Of a stretch of 64,000 nt of DNA, positions 41,235-52,699 are shown in pieces (position 1 is the first letter of the stretch; each line of letters begins with the position of its first letter). The notes beneath the pieces are model-generated. The model worked only from the letters and a program-made list of their open reading frames with translations, had not been told where the DNA came from and made no database searches. The stretch is taken from positions 119,082,470 through 119,146,469 of the forward strand of contig CM039462.1 in assembly GCA_022414725.1 (NCBI GenBank), in the 5' to 3' direction. Both the position numbers and the translations under genes were made by a program. Origin of the DNA: Microglena sp. YARC. Lineage: Eukaryota > Chlorophyta > Chlorophyceae > Chlamydomonadales > Chlamydomonadaceae.

Positions 41235-42555
41235 CTAATGCCCACTCTTGCTTTCCACAGCCCCGTCCTGTTCAACAAAGGGGAGGAACAAAGCCAAGTC
41301 ATCCAGCTCTAGCTCGCCCACAGTAGGCACACTGTCTGGCAAATAATTGGGAATGAATCCAGTGGGCAGAGATGTAAGGGCTGCATGGCCGGGCCCCATC
41401 GACACATTGGGCATGCTTCCAGTGTGGACTAAGGCTGCGGGCAAGGCGTTCCCTCCACCCGAGAAGAAGACACGATTGAAGGGATGGCTTTGTTGTTGCT
41501 GCACTTGCTGGGCTTCATGGGCTGATGGCTGCGAGGACCGCAACGAGAATGCGCTGAGACCTCTCTCCTGCAGGGAGGCCGCCAGGCCTGGTAAGAAATT
41601 GTTGGCCAACCCCAAGTTCGGTTTCACAGGGAGCTGAGGCACCTGCGTCACATGGCCAGAGGTGCTGAGCTGCCCAAGATGGTTCATGAGGGATTCCAGG
41701 TTGTCTTTGTATTGGATCAGTAGATCGGCGTTCTCTGCCACCTTGCCTAACTTCACGTTGGCTTTGAACCTGTCCAGCAATGAGCAGTTGTTGCCCATGA
41801 GGCGGTTGATGGGAACGAGGGCAGGGTCGCCATGTTCTTGACCATCCATCTCGAGATCTAGGTCACCTTGGAGGGATTCCAAAAACATCTGGAAATTATC
41901 AGGATTGTCATCGGGTTGGTTTGCGGGGGCTCTGGAGGAAGGAATATGCATGCTGGCTTGCAGGCTGATATTCGTCTGTCCGGAAGCCCCGTCCGAGGGT
42001 GGTGGCATGCCTGGAAGGGGTTGGGATCCTTGGTTCGTTGGCACCAGCTGAATTGTTGATGTTCCGGGTGGATCGCCCTTCTTGCCTCCACCTGCCTGTC
42101 GGTTGATCCACTTTATTCTGAGGGCTGCATCCCTGGCTGTTCTGTGGGGAAACTGAGCGGCAAGGTGCATGAGCCGCTCTCCTTGGGTGAACTTGTCAGC
42201 CGTGAATCTGGCCATTGCAGTGTCCAGAGTTGTCTGTTCTTCTACATTCCATTCACTCCCTGTAGTGCCTGGGACATCTTTTGCTTCTCGAGACATTGAT
42301 CCACTGTTGCCTTCCTCGGTCTTGTCGCTGTTGCTGTTGGACCCATTGCCGACGTTGCCGCTGCCTCGAAGTTGCATGTCTGCAGTTGGCCGGATGTCTA
42401 AAGGTGCAGAAGAAAACAGCAGAGACGATTGTCAATCAAAATTTTCAAGTTGGCATTTCGAGACAGCATATCGAGAAGAATCGGGGGGAAAAAGAAAAAC
42501 CAGAAAAACTAGATGAGTACTTCGCCGAAAGACGATGTTTGTCCCTACCTGGCAT
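41235..42555 (-). CDS. SANT/Myb-like protein of the plant DUF3755 family (389 aa)
   Basis: The main exon is 42397-41235. A 7-nt first coding exon (42555-42549, ATGCCAG before GTAGGG) joins it in frame across a 151-bp intron with acceptor CACCTTTAG. A start at the internal Met (42377) would give 380 residues. Residues of about 51-101 (EWNVEEQTTLDTAMARFTAD through DAALRIKWI) form a single SANT/Myb-like helix bundle. Residues of about 205-273 carry the family's second block: LLDRFKANVKLGKVAENADL, LIQYKDNLESLMNHL, VPQLPVKPNLGLANNFLPG. Land-plant relatives have the same order of blocks. They are nuclear, chromatin-linked proteins, and some are labelled as histone H2A deubiquitination factors; no catalytic residues are visible here. 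Gln- and Asp-rich linkers look disordered. The C-terminus (LDDLALFLPFVEQD) is acidic and hydrophobic, as in activation domains. A LINE ends about 375 bp upstream of the start. Confidence 0.75.
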
Positions 42556-42857
42556 CAGTTAAAAGGCTGCGGTCATGTGGCACAAGGATTCTGTCGCACT
42601 CGCGATCGCGTCCAAGCTGCTTGATTTTATAAATTGTTTAGAAGACACCGGATCAGAAACGGGGTGCTGGCGAAGCTTTCGGATGCAGGTGCTCGCATGC
42701 TCTAGCAGCTTAAGCCAGTTATTTGTCCCAGAGACAGTAAATCAAGCAGGGAAACAGAAAGAAAGCACAAGGCTACAGGGAGCAGAAGTGTGTCCCTGCT
42801 GCGACCACCGCACTGGAGTTCTAGAGGTTGACAGCAGGCAGGAAAGAAACTAAATCT

Positions 42858-42928
42858 AACCTAGGAGGCGGCGTCGCAAGCAACGCGCAAAATGGTGGAA
42901 AGTGTTGGCAATGGATGGATAGGAGGCA
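42858..42928 (-). repeat. Dispersed repeat family D fragment cut at the LINE tail
   Basis: GGCGTCGCAAGCAACGCGCA and AGTGTTGGCAATGGA match the inverted family D copies at 11277 and 63905. The homology stops at the LINE 3' tail, so the LINE probably inserted here. 42560-42857 is the presumed upstream region of the DUF3755 gene. Confidence 0.6.
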
Positions 42929-43196
42929 ACAATTGAAATTGAAATTGAAATTGTTACATCCGTGTAGAACCGTTACTCACAGGACGTGAAGTTAAGGACA
43001 CCATAGCGTAAGCCGGAGCTAGCTATAGTCACCGTAGGGACCATCTCAGTAAAAGAATTACCACCGATGCCTGAACAACAGGCACCGTAGCCCCATCATG
43101 CCAGTGCAGCTTAATACGGGTTTTTCACCCCGGTTGGGAAGCACCGGCACAATACAGCTGGTAAGACAAAACCTGAGAGGGGGGACGGTCTGTGTG

Positions 43197-43570
43197 CTAG
43201 TCCCGGTATCGACCCGGGGTGTGTTTCATAAAGCGTCTGCACTGTAAAATACTCTGGAAACTAGTAATGGTGTGAGAGTGGACTGTGTCCGCCAGTTTGA
43301 GGGCACAGGATCTCTGAAGTCCAAGAGTGTCATAGAAGTCAAAAAAAGAGGTAGGAATAGTACCAGTTGTACCAACGGTAATAACTTCATAGTGAACAAG
43401 GTATCCAGCCGATCGAAGGCCATTGACTAATTCAACATGTTGGGCATGTTTAGTAATAAACTTAGTAGCGTGATTAGTATCAGAGCAGTATCCAAGCTCA
43501 AGAACCAGAGTTTCTTTATCAGACATACAGGTAGGAGAGTCTATGTCAGGTAGGACGCAAGATCAGGTCT
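43197..43570 (-). pseudogene. LINE C-terminal restriction-like endonuclease region
   Basis: The segment contains a (R/L)PD motif (around 43548-43572) followed about 15 residues later by the Glu of VLELGYCSDTNHATKF. A Lys and QHVELVNGLRSAGY follow, resembling the PD-(D/E)XK core of R2-type LINE nucleases. The region is broken: a TGA lies in the frame that carries LELGYC, and PD words appear in two frames, so at least one frameshift separates this block from the zinc motif. It would nick target DNA if intact. Confidence 0.6.
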
Positions 43571-43588
43571 CATCCTCTTTCCAATCCG

Positions 43589-43870
43589 CTACAGTAATAG
43601 TGGAGGGGCGTAACCAGTCAGGGAGACGTTTGCCCAGGACCCCCCTGGGGAGGTCCTCTTCCTTGCCAGCGTCCATGATATTCTGCGAGAATCCCAGGGC
43701 TCCTGTGCAAATGGCTTGTGGATGAGTCGCACTGCGGCGTCATGTCTCTTAATGTAGAGCCCCTTGAAAGTCCGGTGTGTGCAACCCGCCAGGATGTGGC
43801 CCGCTCCGTCCTCACAGGTGTGGCAGATGGGCATAGGGAGTTCTGGGTGGGTAGGGCTTGTAATATAAGG
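43589..43870 (-). pseudogene. LINE CCHC zinc motif segment
   Basis: The translated text CHTCEDGAGHILAGCTHR has spacing C-X2-C-X5-H-X4-C. This matches the zinc motif that precedes restriction-like nucleases in R2-like and Dualen-like elements. LYIKRHDAAVRLIHK follows. Confidence 0.7.
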
Positions 43871-44219
43871 AGTTTCCAGCGGAATGCAAGTTTACGTTCC
43901 ACAGTCTACCCCAGCGGGCTTTAAGGATGTGGAATTTAGTTTTATGCTGGATAAGGGTTGAGGTCCAAAATTTGTTACTTGCTTGAGGAAGTTGGTGGGG
44001 TGTTTTCAGCCCAGGTGGTTGCATAAATCCCTTTAAGGGGGTGTTGACCAAGGTGGCAGCTAGTGGGTAGGTTAGAGGTGATACCTTGTGTAAGGTTAGG
44101 TGCTAAAATTCTAGGGGGATATCTCCCATGGGTGTACGAGGAGGTTGAAACTGTAGGCCAGTAAACATTGTAGCGGGGGATTTCCCCAGTGTAATCAGTA
44201 AAATTAGTTGAGGTAGGGT

Positions 44220-44645
44220 GCTCAGCTGCCTTGCGTGCCAGAGTGTCTGCTCTGTCATTTCCAAGGATACCTGTGTGGGAACGGACTTTACAAAGGGTGG
44301 TGTGTGAGCCATGCAGGATGCGTTGAATGAGTGTTTTTGAATTGATTGCAGTAATTCAGTATGAATGGAACGGGTTGTTGTGGTGGGGTCATGAATCATT
44401 TTTTTATCAGTTGAAGAGAGCAGAGGCTGTCTGTATGAAGGGTAAGAGATTTGTCATAGTCAATGTTGAGAAGGGCTTGGTGGATGGCTACCAGTTCTGC
44501 CCGGTTGTTAGTTTTGGTGGCCCCTATTCCCCCAGGGTTGATGGTGTAGCTTTGTCCTGCAGCCGGGACATATACTGCAGCACCTATTTTGCTAGGATGC
44601 CCTGGTTTACCTTTTATTAGGCTACCATCTGTGTAGACCTGGAGG
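44220..44645 (-). pseudogene. LINE RNase H domain
   Basis: Motifs in order: VYTDGSLI (first catalytic Asp, about 44630), NNRAELVAIHQALL (Glu, about 44490), LHTDSLCSLQLI (Asp, about 44430) and GNDRADTLARKAA (last Asp, about 44250). All four acidic residues survive. A frameshift separates the third and fourth blocks. RNase H degrades the RNA strand during element replication. Confidence 0.85.
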
Positions 44646-47419
44646 CCAGAGGAGGGTAGCAAGGTAAAAACAGGGGTGGGTAATGGTAAGAGGAGAGGGG
44701 GGAGGGTGTTGGTGGAGTATAGGTTGCAGGGATTTTTGGCAAGAGATTTAAGTTTCCGAGGGTAGTGATGACAATATCAGTGAAAGTAAGGGTGGAAGGT
44801 GGTGTGATAGTAGAGGGCTCCCAGGATGAGGAGAGGCTTTGCATGTAGTATGTCCATTGTCAATAAAGTCTGGGAGTTTAGGAAAGTAAGTCTCTTGGCT
44901 GTGAGGGTTGCATATAAGGATGAGGTGTAATTTTTGAGTGGAGGGTGGGGTGTGAGATTTTGCTGCCAAGCCATATTTCAGAGGTAGTATAAAATTCAGA
45001 CAGTGGTCTAGAGTCAATGTAGTGGATCCAGGAGTGGTGGGAGAGTTTTGTAAGGGGCAGCAAGGTCATCAGGGAGGAGCATCAGGGTGCAGGTAGGGGC
45101 TGAGAGTATTTTCAGCATGGTCAGCACTGCTAGAGCCCACCTTAGAGCTTGGTGTGCTTGTGTGGTGGAATTGGGAATGTCCACCAGTGAGCCCCCAGTC
45201 CAGATGGTAAGAAAGGGGTCTTGGTTGGAGCCAAAGAGCTGGTCAGCAGGGCTGGTAGAAGAGAAGCTGGTGAGGCTTTGGTCGTAGCTAAGAGGATTGG
45301 AGTACGATGTGAGTAATGCCCAGGGCAGCTGCTGCTTGGTAGAGGAAGGGAGAAAGAATGTTAGTGGCAGCAGGAGCAGCTCTGTATCTGGTGAAGAGGG
45401 CAGCTAGGTCAGTGTGGTATGTTCCTCCTTGGGTCAGTTGGTTCCATTTGGTTGGGTAGTGATTTTTAAAAAGTGGTCATAGTTTTGTTTAAGAGAGGTG
45501 AGCCTGTCGTTGGGAATGTGCCCAAGACAGTGACCTGTGGGGTTATAAAAGATATGAAACGTTGGTATGTGTGTGTGTGGATTGGCAATCCAGAGTAGTG
45601 AGGATGCCTGTTTGTATAATGTAGGCTGAGGGTGGTTAAATGTCCCAGTCTGGGTGTCTGTCGTGTGTGTCAATTTTCAGAAGTTTGTGAACACAAGGTT
45701 GTGGTTTGTCAGCATTAAATCCTGGGGAGGTGGCCCATTGGCCTTGTTGCTGGAGGTTAGTGAGGTGGGTGTCCTTCCTGGGATTGAGGTATGTGGTTAT
45801 CGGAGGAATAGGTTTTAAAGGTGTGGGTTAATTGGTCATATGTTTGGTTGTTCCCTACCAGTTCCAACAAGGTGAGCCGCATGGTGAGATTGAGGCTTCC
45901 AGTGTATGGTGGAGGTAGTGGGGGTGAGAGGTGTGCAATGGTGGATGCTGTATCCCATGCGTGTGTAGGAGTTGATATGGTCGTTGTGCATGATGGTTTG
46001 GGGCCCATTGGACGTGGACAACGGTGGTGGTGGCAAGTTTGTCGTCGTTGTAGAGCGCTTGCCCCGCCAGCTCGTAATGTGCAGGGCTCTGTATACTGAG
46101 ATCCGTAAAGTAAGGTGAAGCAGGCGCGCCGGTGGTGCAGGTGCGCTGCTGGCTGGGAATGTCATGGCCTCGCGGATCCTGTCAGGGGTGCGAGGTGGAG
46201 GTTATTTTTTATATGCCGCGGTAGAATTTGGAGGAGGAGGAAGTGTCGGATCCAGGATTTGCCACAAGTAGTGGCGCGCTGACCAGAATGGCGTCACTGT
46301 TGGGGCAGCCCCATGCTTGGTGCGCGTGACTGCCTGCGATCTGCGTGGGCCACGCCCACCATTGGTTTCCTTCCAGGTCCCCAGTGGGGTCCGCCTCGTA
46401 GTCTGCATCAGTAACGGAGGCGTGAGGTTGGTAGCGCTGGTTAAGTGGGGTGGAGGATTCGATAGGAGCAGGAAATTTTAACGTTGTCTGTCGTGTTCTG
46501 CGAAATTGCGTAGCCAGGCGCAATAGTTGCCTGTGGGAGAGGGGGAGTGGGTCAGAGTGAGTTGGAGGAGTGACGGTTTGGAAGGAGGAGAGGTGTGCGG
46601 TGAGGCGGTTCAGGGATCGTTTGGTGTGTTTAGTAATTTTGTGAAGTAATAAGAGAGAGGTCTGTAGTGCTGATAAGAATGAAGTTCCCATGGGGGTGAC
46701 CAAGTCGTGGTATAGTAGATGTCCAGGTCGTGAAAAGGAGTCATTAGTGAGACAGGGGATTGCCTGTGGTGGAAGAGGGAGAGAGTGTATGTTAAGTTTG
46801 TCAAGGAGTTCTGTGTCATTCCAAGAAAATTATTATGTCAGATTTTTTTAATAATTTCCAGCTGGCGGGCTAGGGACATATATTTAAGTTGCTTGCTGGA
46901 GAGAGAGAGAGGATCTAGAGTGGTCATGGTGGAGGTTGATTTGTCAAAGCAAAAAAAAGAGCCCTGGTGAGAATTCCCAGGTGACCTTGGTCCGTTCATG
47001 GACTGGGTGAGGGCTGTTGGCAGTTAATCTGAGTATATTTCAGTGGGAGTAGAGAAGGCACCCCTAAGTCCTGCCTCTGTTTTAGGGAGGTGGAGTGCTC
47101 TTGTCGGAAAGGATCTAGGAAGGGAGCAGCAGAGTTTAACTGTTTTTAATACTGCTCTGTCAATGACACGAATGTCGGTTAGTGAGAAGGGAGCTACTAT
47201 CATGGGGTATTTAATAGCTGCTCTGACACATTGTGAGATTATTCGTAGACATTGGGTGGCGGGTTGCCCTATTTTTAGCTTTAGTGAGGATACTCAAGCC
47301 TTTGTTGTGGATGGTTTCAATAGTAGAGTGAAGTTGAGTTTTTCCAATTTAAGGTGAGTGAGATGTGGACCCCCAGGTATTTTTTAGGCTTGGTCTGGCG
47401 GCTGGTAGGTAGCATAGGA

Positions 47420-48571
47420 ATTACCTAGAGGAATTTTTTCTAGGCCTTTGTTTGAGTGTGTTGTTATGAGTAGGTTGTGAGGGGTGTGATTTGTGGAGTA
47501 ATGCCACTAACCACAACATTTTAGTGGCGTTAAGGGAATGCCCGGACCAGATACTAAAAGTTTGAACTTTACCACATTGGATGCGAAGGTCCTCTGAGCT
47601 GCCGGTTAGGACGGCAGTGTCATCAGCATACCCCAAGCTGCTAGTGTGGTTTTCATCTGCTGTTGTGGAGGGTAGGGATGCTGCTTCTGTATCCTCGTCC
47701 TCCAGAAACGAGCCATCTGTGTAAGGGGTTCTAGAAAAATGGATGAAGAGTAAGGGGAGAGAGTGTCCCCTGGATAGTGCCCCTAGTGATGGGGATAGGG
47801 GAGCCAGATGTATTGTTAAGTGAGGATATGTGTAGTAGAGTTTGTGTAAATACCTTTAATTGTATCTATAGTATCATAGGGTATAACCCAAGCTGTGCAT
47901 AATGCAGAGAAGTTTTTGGTGATCAATCATGTTGAAGGCAGAGCTAAAGTCAAAGTAGGCAGCATAATAAAGGTCCTGGTGGAAGAGGGCAGCATCCTCA
48001 ATGTTGTGGAGTAGGGTCAGGAGTTTGTCTATAGGTACTTTTGTCCTTTTCTGAAACCCTCTTGGCAGGCACTTAGAATGTGATTGGTTTCAGAGTAGGT
48101 AGTAATAGTGTTGGTAACAAGAGAGGTCCAGAGTTTGGCTACAGCATTGTTAAGGCCTATTGGCCTGTAATTTTGGGGTAAGCAAGGATCTGATTTTTTT
48201 GTAGAGCATGACTGTGTGGGAGATTTTTCCAGCAGTCTGGTGTTTCTCCCAGTATCCATACTAGCTGCATGAGTTTGTGTATGGTGAGGTGCATTTCCTG
48301 TGGGAGGCACAATAAGTAGTTCATTAGGTATGCTGTCTGGGCCTGTGGCTTTGTTAGTGGAGAGTTTCCTGATGCAGTCATCATAAGGTGGTTGAGGAGG
48401 AGAGATAGGTGTAAGGGGCGGAGGCAGTGGTTTGTATGGAATTGGCTGGAGTTTCAAGGTGGTATTTGTCTGTGTGTGTTTCCCATGGAGGGGGAGTGGC
48501 ATGTCGGGTAATAAATCATCTAAGATGGGTGGTGTGGGAGGTGACATAAGTTTACCCATGTGTTTGGTCAA
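47420..48571 (-). pseudogene. LINE reverse transcriptase domain
   Basis: Motifs in order: NKATGPDSIPNELL (about 48315-48360), NYRPIGLNNAVAKLWTSLV (about 48120-48185), YFDFSSAFNMIDHQKLL (motif A, about 47921-47965), HSLSPLLFIHF (motif B, about 47741-47780) and LGYADDTAVL (catalytic YADD, about 47610-47637). The pieces lie in different frames, so this copy cannot make an intact enzyme. Confidence 0.9.
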
Positions 48572-49429
48572 AACTTCCAGGAGACCCTGGGTACTGGGTG
48601 CTAAGTGTGTTCGAGGATGCGTCCAGAAGGGCAGTGGGTGTGTGTGTGTAAGTTTTTAGGAAGAGAAAATATACCTGTGAGTTTGTCGTGCTTGTGTGCT
48701 GAGGCGGCGTCTGAATTTCTTGATGGAGGCAGTTGCTCTCTCCTCTTTGAGTGCTGCCTGCATGTGACGTAGTTCTGTAATACTTTGTTGAATATCAGCA
48801 GTTAGAGAGAGGCAGTAGTCAGGGAGGAGTAGGTTTTGTAGGTGTTGTTGTATTTTGATTTTAGTGGTAGGTGAAGTATGTACCTGCCGTATGAGGTGTG
48901 CTTCTGAGCTCCATGTATTGCTGTTGGTCAAGGTGAGTGGAGGCCTGTTCGAAGTGCTTTAATGTGTTTAATATGGTAGTTCAGACGTCTTGTAAGTTTT
49001 AGCAGTTTGTCTGGGCAAAAAATGCCTGGTGGTGCTAGACTTAATGGGCAGATGTCAGTCATGATGGAAAGAGCTTGGTGTAAAGTGATCATGAGATGAT
49101 CTGCCATGCTGTTAAGATTTTCTGGCATGGTGGCTGTGAGTTATTGTCTAATAGATTGGATGTGTGCAAGATGTTTTTATCTTCTCCCAGTAAAGTTTGT
49201 GCTATAGTCCAGGCTTTATTTATGTTGATGTGGCTTTGTGTTGAAATTGATGGAGAAATTTATTTGAAGATAGCTCTTTGGCTTTGGCCATGTCCTGTTG
49301 CTTGAGAGGGAGTTGCAGTGGGGTGTTGGATTGTGAGGTGGTGTGTCCAGGTTGGGAGGTGGAAAGAGAGAGGAGGTAATTTGTTGTTCCAGGGTCAAGT
49401 GGTCAAGTGGTGTCTCCCATTTGGTGTGT

Positions 49430-50110
49430 GGTTTTCTGTCACCATGGTTGCAGGTGGAGGGTTGATGAGAATGATGTCATCTATCCTGCTGCTGTAGGAG
49501 TGTTGTCTGAATAAAGTATGGGGACGTGGAGATGGTTGGATGTGGATTGAATATTGATTAAGATGCTGGTAGTGAGGCTGGTCCTCCAGATGATGGACTG
49601 TGTTGCTTCTATCAGTGAGGTAATAAGCTGCATTCCAGTCTCCCCCTGCAATATAGTGGTGAGAGGGGTTCTGGGATTATGATGTAGTGGATGTGTTTCA
49701 TACATGCGGGCTCTTTTTGGCAGGATCATTGCAGGGCATGTAGACACCTAGGATGTGAGTGATTGTTGTAATAGTTTGATGAGTGAGGTGACCAGCTATG
49801 TCAGTAAGGGATTTCATGTTTAATTAGGTGTGCAGTAAGAGTCTCTTTTAATAAGTGTGATGACTCCAGCTGAGCGGGTAACAATGTTGTCTGCATTGGT
49901 AGCTTGCTTAATGGTTTTGCTGCTGTGATGAAAGTGGTAGTCAGAGAGGTCTTGTTTGATTCATATTAATTATGCCTGTATTGTTGGAGGTGAGTTTTGT
50001 TTCGGTGAGAATAGCAATGTCTGGCTCATTAGTTCGAATTATGGTCATAGAGTGTTTCCCCAGGATGAGAAAATGCCTCTGCAGTTGGAGGTGATAATGT
50101 TAGTGAGATA
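49430..50110 (-). pseudogene. LINE AP-like endonuclease domain
   Basis: Motifs in order: TSNCRGIFSSWGNTL (about 50045-50095), PDIAILTETKL with the catalytic Glu (about 49991-50024), GVYMPCNDP (about 49730-49755), GGDWNAAY (about 49628-49650) and SRIDDIILI (about 49466-49490). Frames change between them. This domain cleaves the target strand in APE-type LINEs. Confidence 0.8.
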
Positions 50111-50689
50111 GAGTGCAGTTTGCTGTTGTTGAACAGGATATGAAGTAGTATGAGTAATGTTTTAATTCTTTTCATTGGAAGGGTTTTGGTGGTGAGTCTG
50201 GAAGGAAGCAGGTTTCTTGGTAGGGAGGTTCTGCCCCAAAAAATTCTGCATTGGCGAAACTTAGTGAAGTCAGGAAGGACAACTTTGCTAGGTGTAGGGA
50301 GAGGTGTGTTGTGCATCTGGTGTGTGCAGGGGTGTGAGCGTTTGGTAGTTAAATAATTTTTCTTTGTAGGAGATGTTTTTTTGTTTTGATCTGGGAGGTT
50401 CCTCATCGTCAGAGACTAAGTAAATAGTTTCTGTGGGGTCTTTTTGATTTAAAGAGGGGGAATCTATGGGATCTTCTTGATCTGAATAGGGTGGAGTCTA
50501 GGGAGATCAGAGAAGTTAGATCTGAGGAGTTATCCTGATCTGGTAAGTTGTGATCTGTGAGTTCTGCAGGCCATGGGGAAGTTATGTGGTCCAATACTGT
50601 GGGGAGAGTCAGGAAGGTTGTGAGTGGGTGTGGTGTTACTAGTAGGGGAGATCATGTCAACAGTCTCCCTAGTAGGTGGCCTGGTGTGT

Positions 50690-51010
50690 GGTTAATTTCT
50701 GGTTGAAAAGGGTGTGAAAGGAAGGAGGGTGATGCTTTGGTAAGAGTGTAGATGTGCCCTTGGAGTTTTATCCAAATCTTGTGAGTGGAGAAGACTAGGA
50801 CCGTTGTGTTCAGAGTTCATGTCCCACCACTTACCATTAATTTGCTTAATGGTTGTAGCATGTCCATATCCACAGTTGTAGTGGAGGATAAACCCTTGTG
50901 CAGCTGGGAGGAAAGCCGAGATAAAAGTTGCCTGTTTAGTGCTGCCAGGCATAACTCCTGCAGAATACTTCTCAGATGTGTCTTCAGTTGTTGGTGTAAG
51001 TAGGGGGAGA
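50690..51010 (-). pseudogene. LINE cysteine-protease-like segment (tentative)
   Basis: The peptide GFILHYNCGYGHATTIKQIN then GKWWDMNSEHNGP has the Gly-His...Trp-Trp-Asp-x-Asn-Ser pattern of the His/Asn half of OTU- or Josephin-like cysteine proteases. OTU-like modules occur in some non-LTR elements. I could not locate a convincing catalytic Cys upstream, where the frames are broken. Confidence 0.4.
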
Positions 51011-51679
51011 TGGGATGGAGTATATGTTTGTGAGTTCCCTGTGGCCAGTGAGAGAGCCTAAGTGAGATTTCCTGTTAGCCAGGTAATAGTTGACTAAAGG
51101 GATTGTGTAGTTACCGGTTAGTTTGTTGAAGTAGCAACGTTTCTAGATCCCACTCATCTTTGAGTGTAGTTAGTGACGTGTGTGTTGAGGTTTATGGAGA
51201 AACTGTAGGACCTCTTTGTAGTCAAGGGCCTTGTATCCCGAGGTAGGCGTTAATAGAATGAACTTGACAGTGACAGTCTATTTGGGGTTCCCAATAGCTA
51301 GAGCTGTTTACAGGAGTGGAACGAAGGTCTGGAAAGTAGGTCTACCTCCCCTAGGAGCTGTATCCCAGGTATGATGAGTCACAGGTTCTATATGTCCTGA
51401 GTACAAGGATTTCCTATTAGGTTCACAGCTAGAATTCTGCTTTGCAGAGTGTTTCAGAAGAAGGAAGCTGTTCACGATTGACTTATCAATAGTGAGTGTA
51501 CTCTTACTAATGTCAATAGCTTGGTACACCCCTATGATCCAACAAGTAGCCATAAGGAGAGGGAAAATCAGAAGAGTGCTATAGAAGTCTATGACTAAGA
51601 AGCAGGGGATGTAGGACACAGTTGTCCAAGGTTGATTGTAAAGTTGGTTGTGAGCATAAGGACTTGCAGCTTCGTTATT

Positions 51680-52690
51680 GGTTAATTTTTTCGGGGAAGG
51701 ACAATGCCGTGAGGGGCACATCGGGACTTGCACCCAGCCATGGAGGCTGTGTTAATCGTCAGAGACGATGATGCCACGAGGGGCACATCGGGACTTGTAC
51801 CCACGCCATGGGAGGCTGTATTAAATCGTCAGAGACGACAATGCCACGACGGGCATATCGGGACTTGCACCCACGCCCGCGAGGGGCGGTATTAGTAGCT
51901 GTGGAGGCTTAGGGAGTATGGGGGTTTTTCCCGAAGATGGGCCAATGGGTTGTATTGTTGAGATGTTTGCAGTTTGTAAGGTAGTGCGGTGTGGTAGTCA
52001 GGGGAACGAGGTATGCGGCGGTGGTGGTGGAAGGTGGGGAAGCGAGGGCGGCAATTGAGCAGCTTGTTTCTCGCGGCGGTTTCGATTTCCTATCGATCTT
52101 ACCTTGTTGCACCCTGTTTTGTTGAGGCTCCCATTGAATACATGCTGTGGCTGGGTAGGTGTTAGGTGGCGAAGAAAGATAAAGGAGTGCGAGATTCCCC
52201 TAGGCTGTTGAATCGGCTCTGACGGCACATCAGTGGGACTTGAGCACCCACGCCATGGGAGGCTGTCACTTATTAATCGTCAGAGACGGACAAATGCCAC
52301 GAGGGGCAATATCGGGAGACTTGCACCCACGCGCGAGGGGCGTATTTAGTAGCTGTGGGAGGCCTTAGGAGTATGGGGTTTCGTTAAAGATGGCCAATGG
52401 GGTGTATTGTTGAGATGTTTGCAGTTTGTAAGGTAGTGCGTGTGTGGTAGCCCTCAGGGGAACGAGGTATGCGGCGTGTGGTGGGAAGGTGGTTTTTATC
52501 TTTTCCTTTTTTTTTACGGAAGCGAGGCGGGATTGAGCAGCTTGTTTCTCGCGGCGGTTCGATTTCCTATCGATCTTACACCTTGTTCACCCTGTTTTGT
52601 TGAGCTCCCATTGAATACATGCTAGGTGGCTGGTAGGTGTTTAGGTGCGAAGAAAGATAAAGGAGTGCGGAGATAGGCTGTTGAAGCGGC
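51680..52690. repeat. Noisy tandem duplications (about 75 bp and about 430 bp periods)
   Basis: Short units with GGGCACATCGGGACTTG and TCGTCAGAGACGA repeat four times. The segment 51895-52205 is repeated at 52335-52685 with many one-base insertions and deletions, mostly in homopolymers. The error style suggests unpolished long-read sequence rather than normal divergence. Confidence 0.75.
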
Positions 52691-52699
52691 GGCTAAATT

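Larger units (their letters stand above)
42929..51740 (-). mobile_element. Degenerate non-LTR retrotransposon (LINE) of RandI/Dualen type
   Basis: On the minus strand, in order: a protease-like segment (about 50.7-51.0 kb), AP-like endonuclease (49.43-50.10 kb), reverse transcriptase (47.5-48.4 kb), RNase H (44.22-44.65 kb), a CCHC zinc motif (43.78-43.83 kb) and a restriction-like nuclease region (43.2-43.57 kb). The 3' end carries a hexamer tail (AATTTC)n at 42930-42953, typical of LINE tails. Possession of both APE and RLE-type endonucleases plus RNase H is the hallmark of the RandI/Dualen clade, described from Chlamydomonas. All domains are broken by several frameshifts and stops, so this copy is inactive. 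The 5' end is not defined; I place it where recognisable text stops. Confidence 0.85.

Noticed and set aside
42253..42562. Plus-strand frames opposite the DUF3755 gene
   Set aside because: They are antisense shadows of a conserved minus-strand gene and show no domain-like text.
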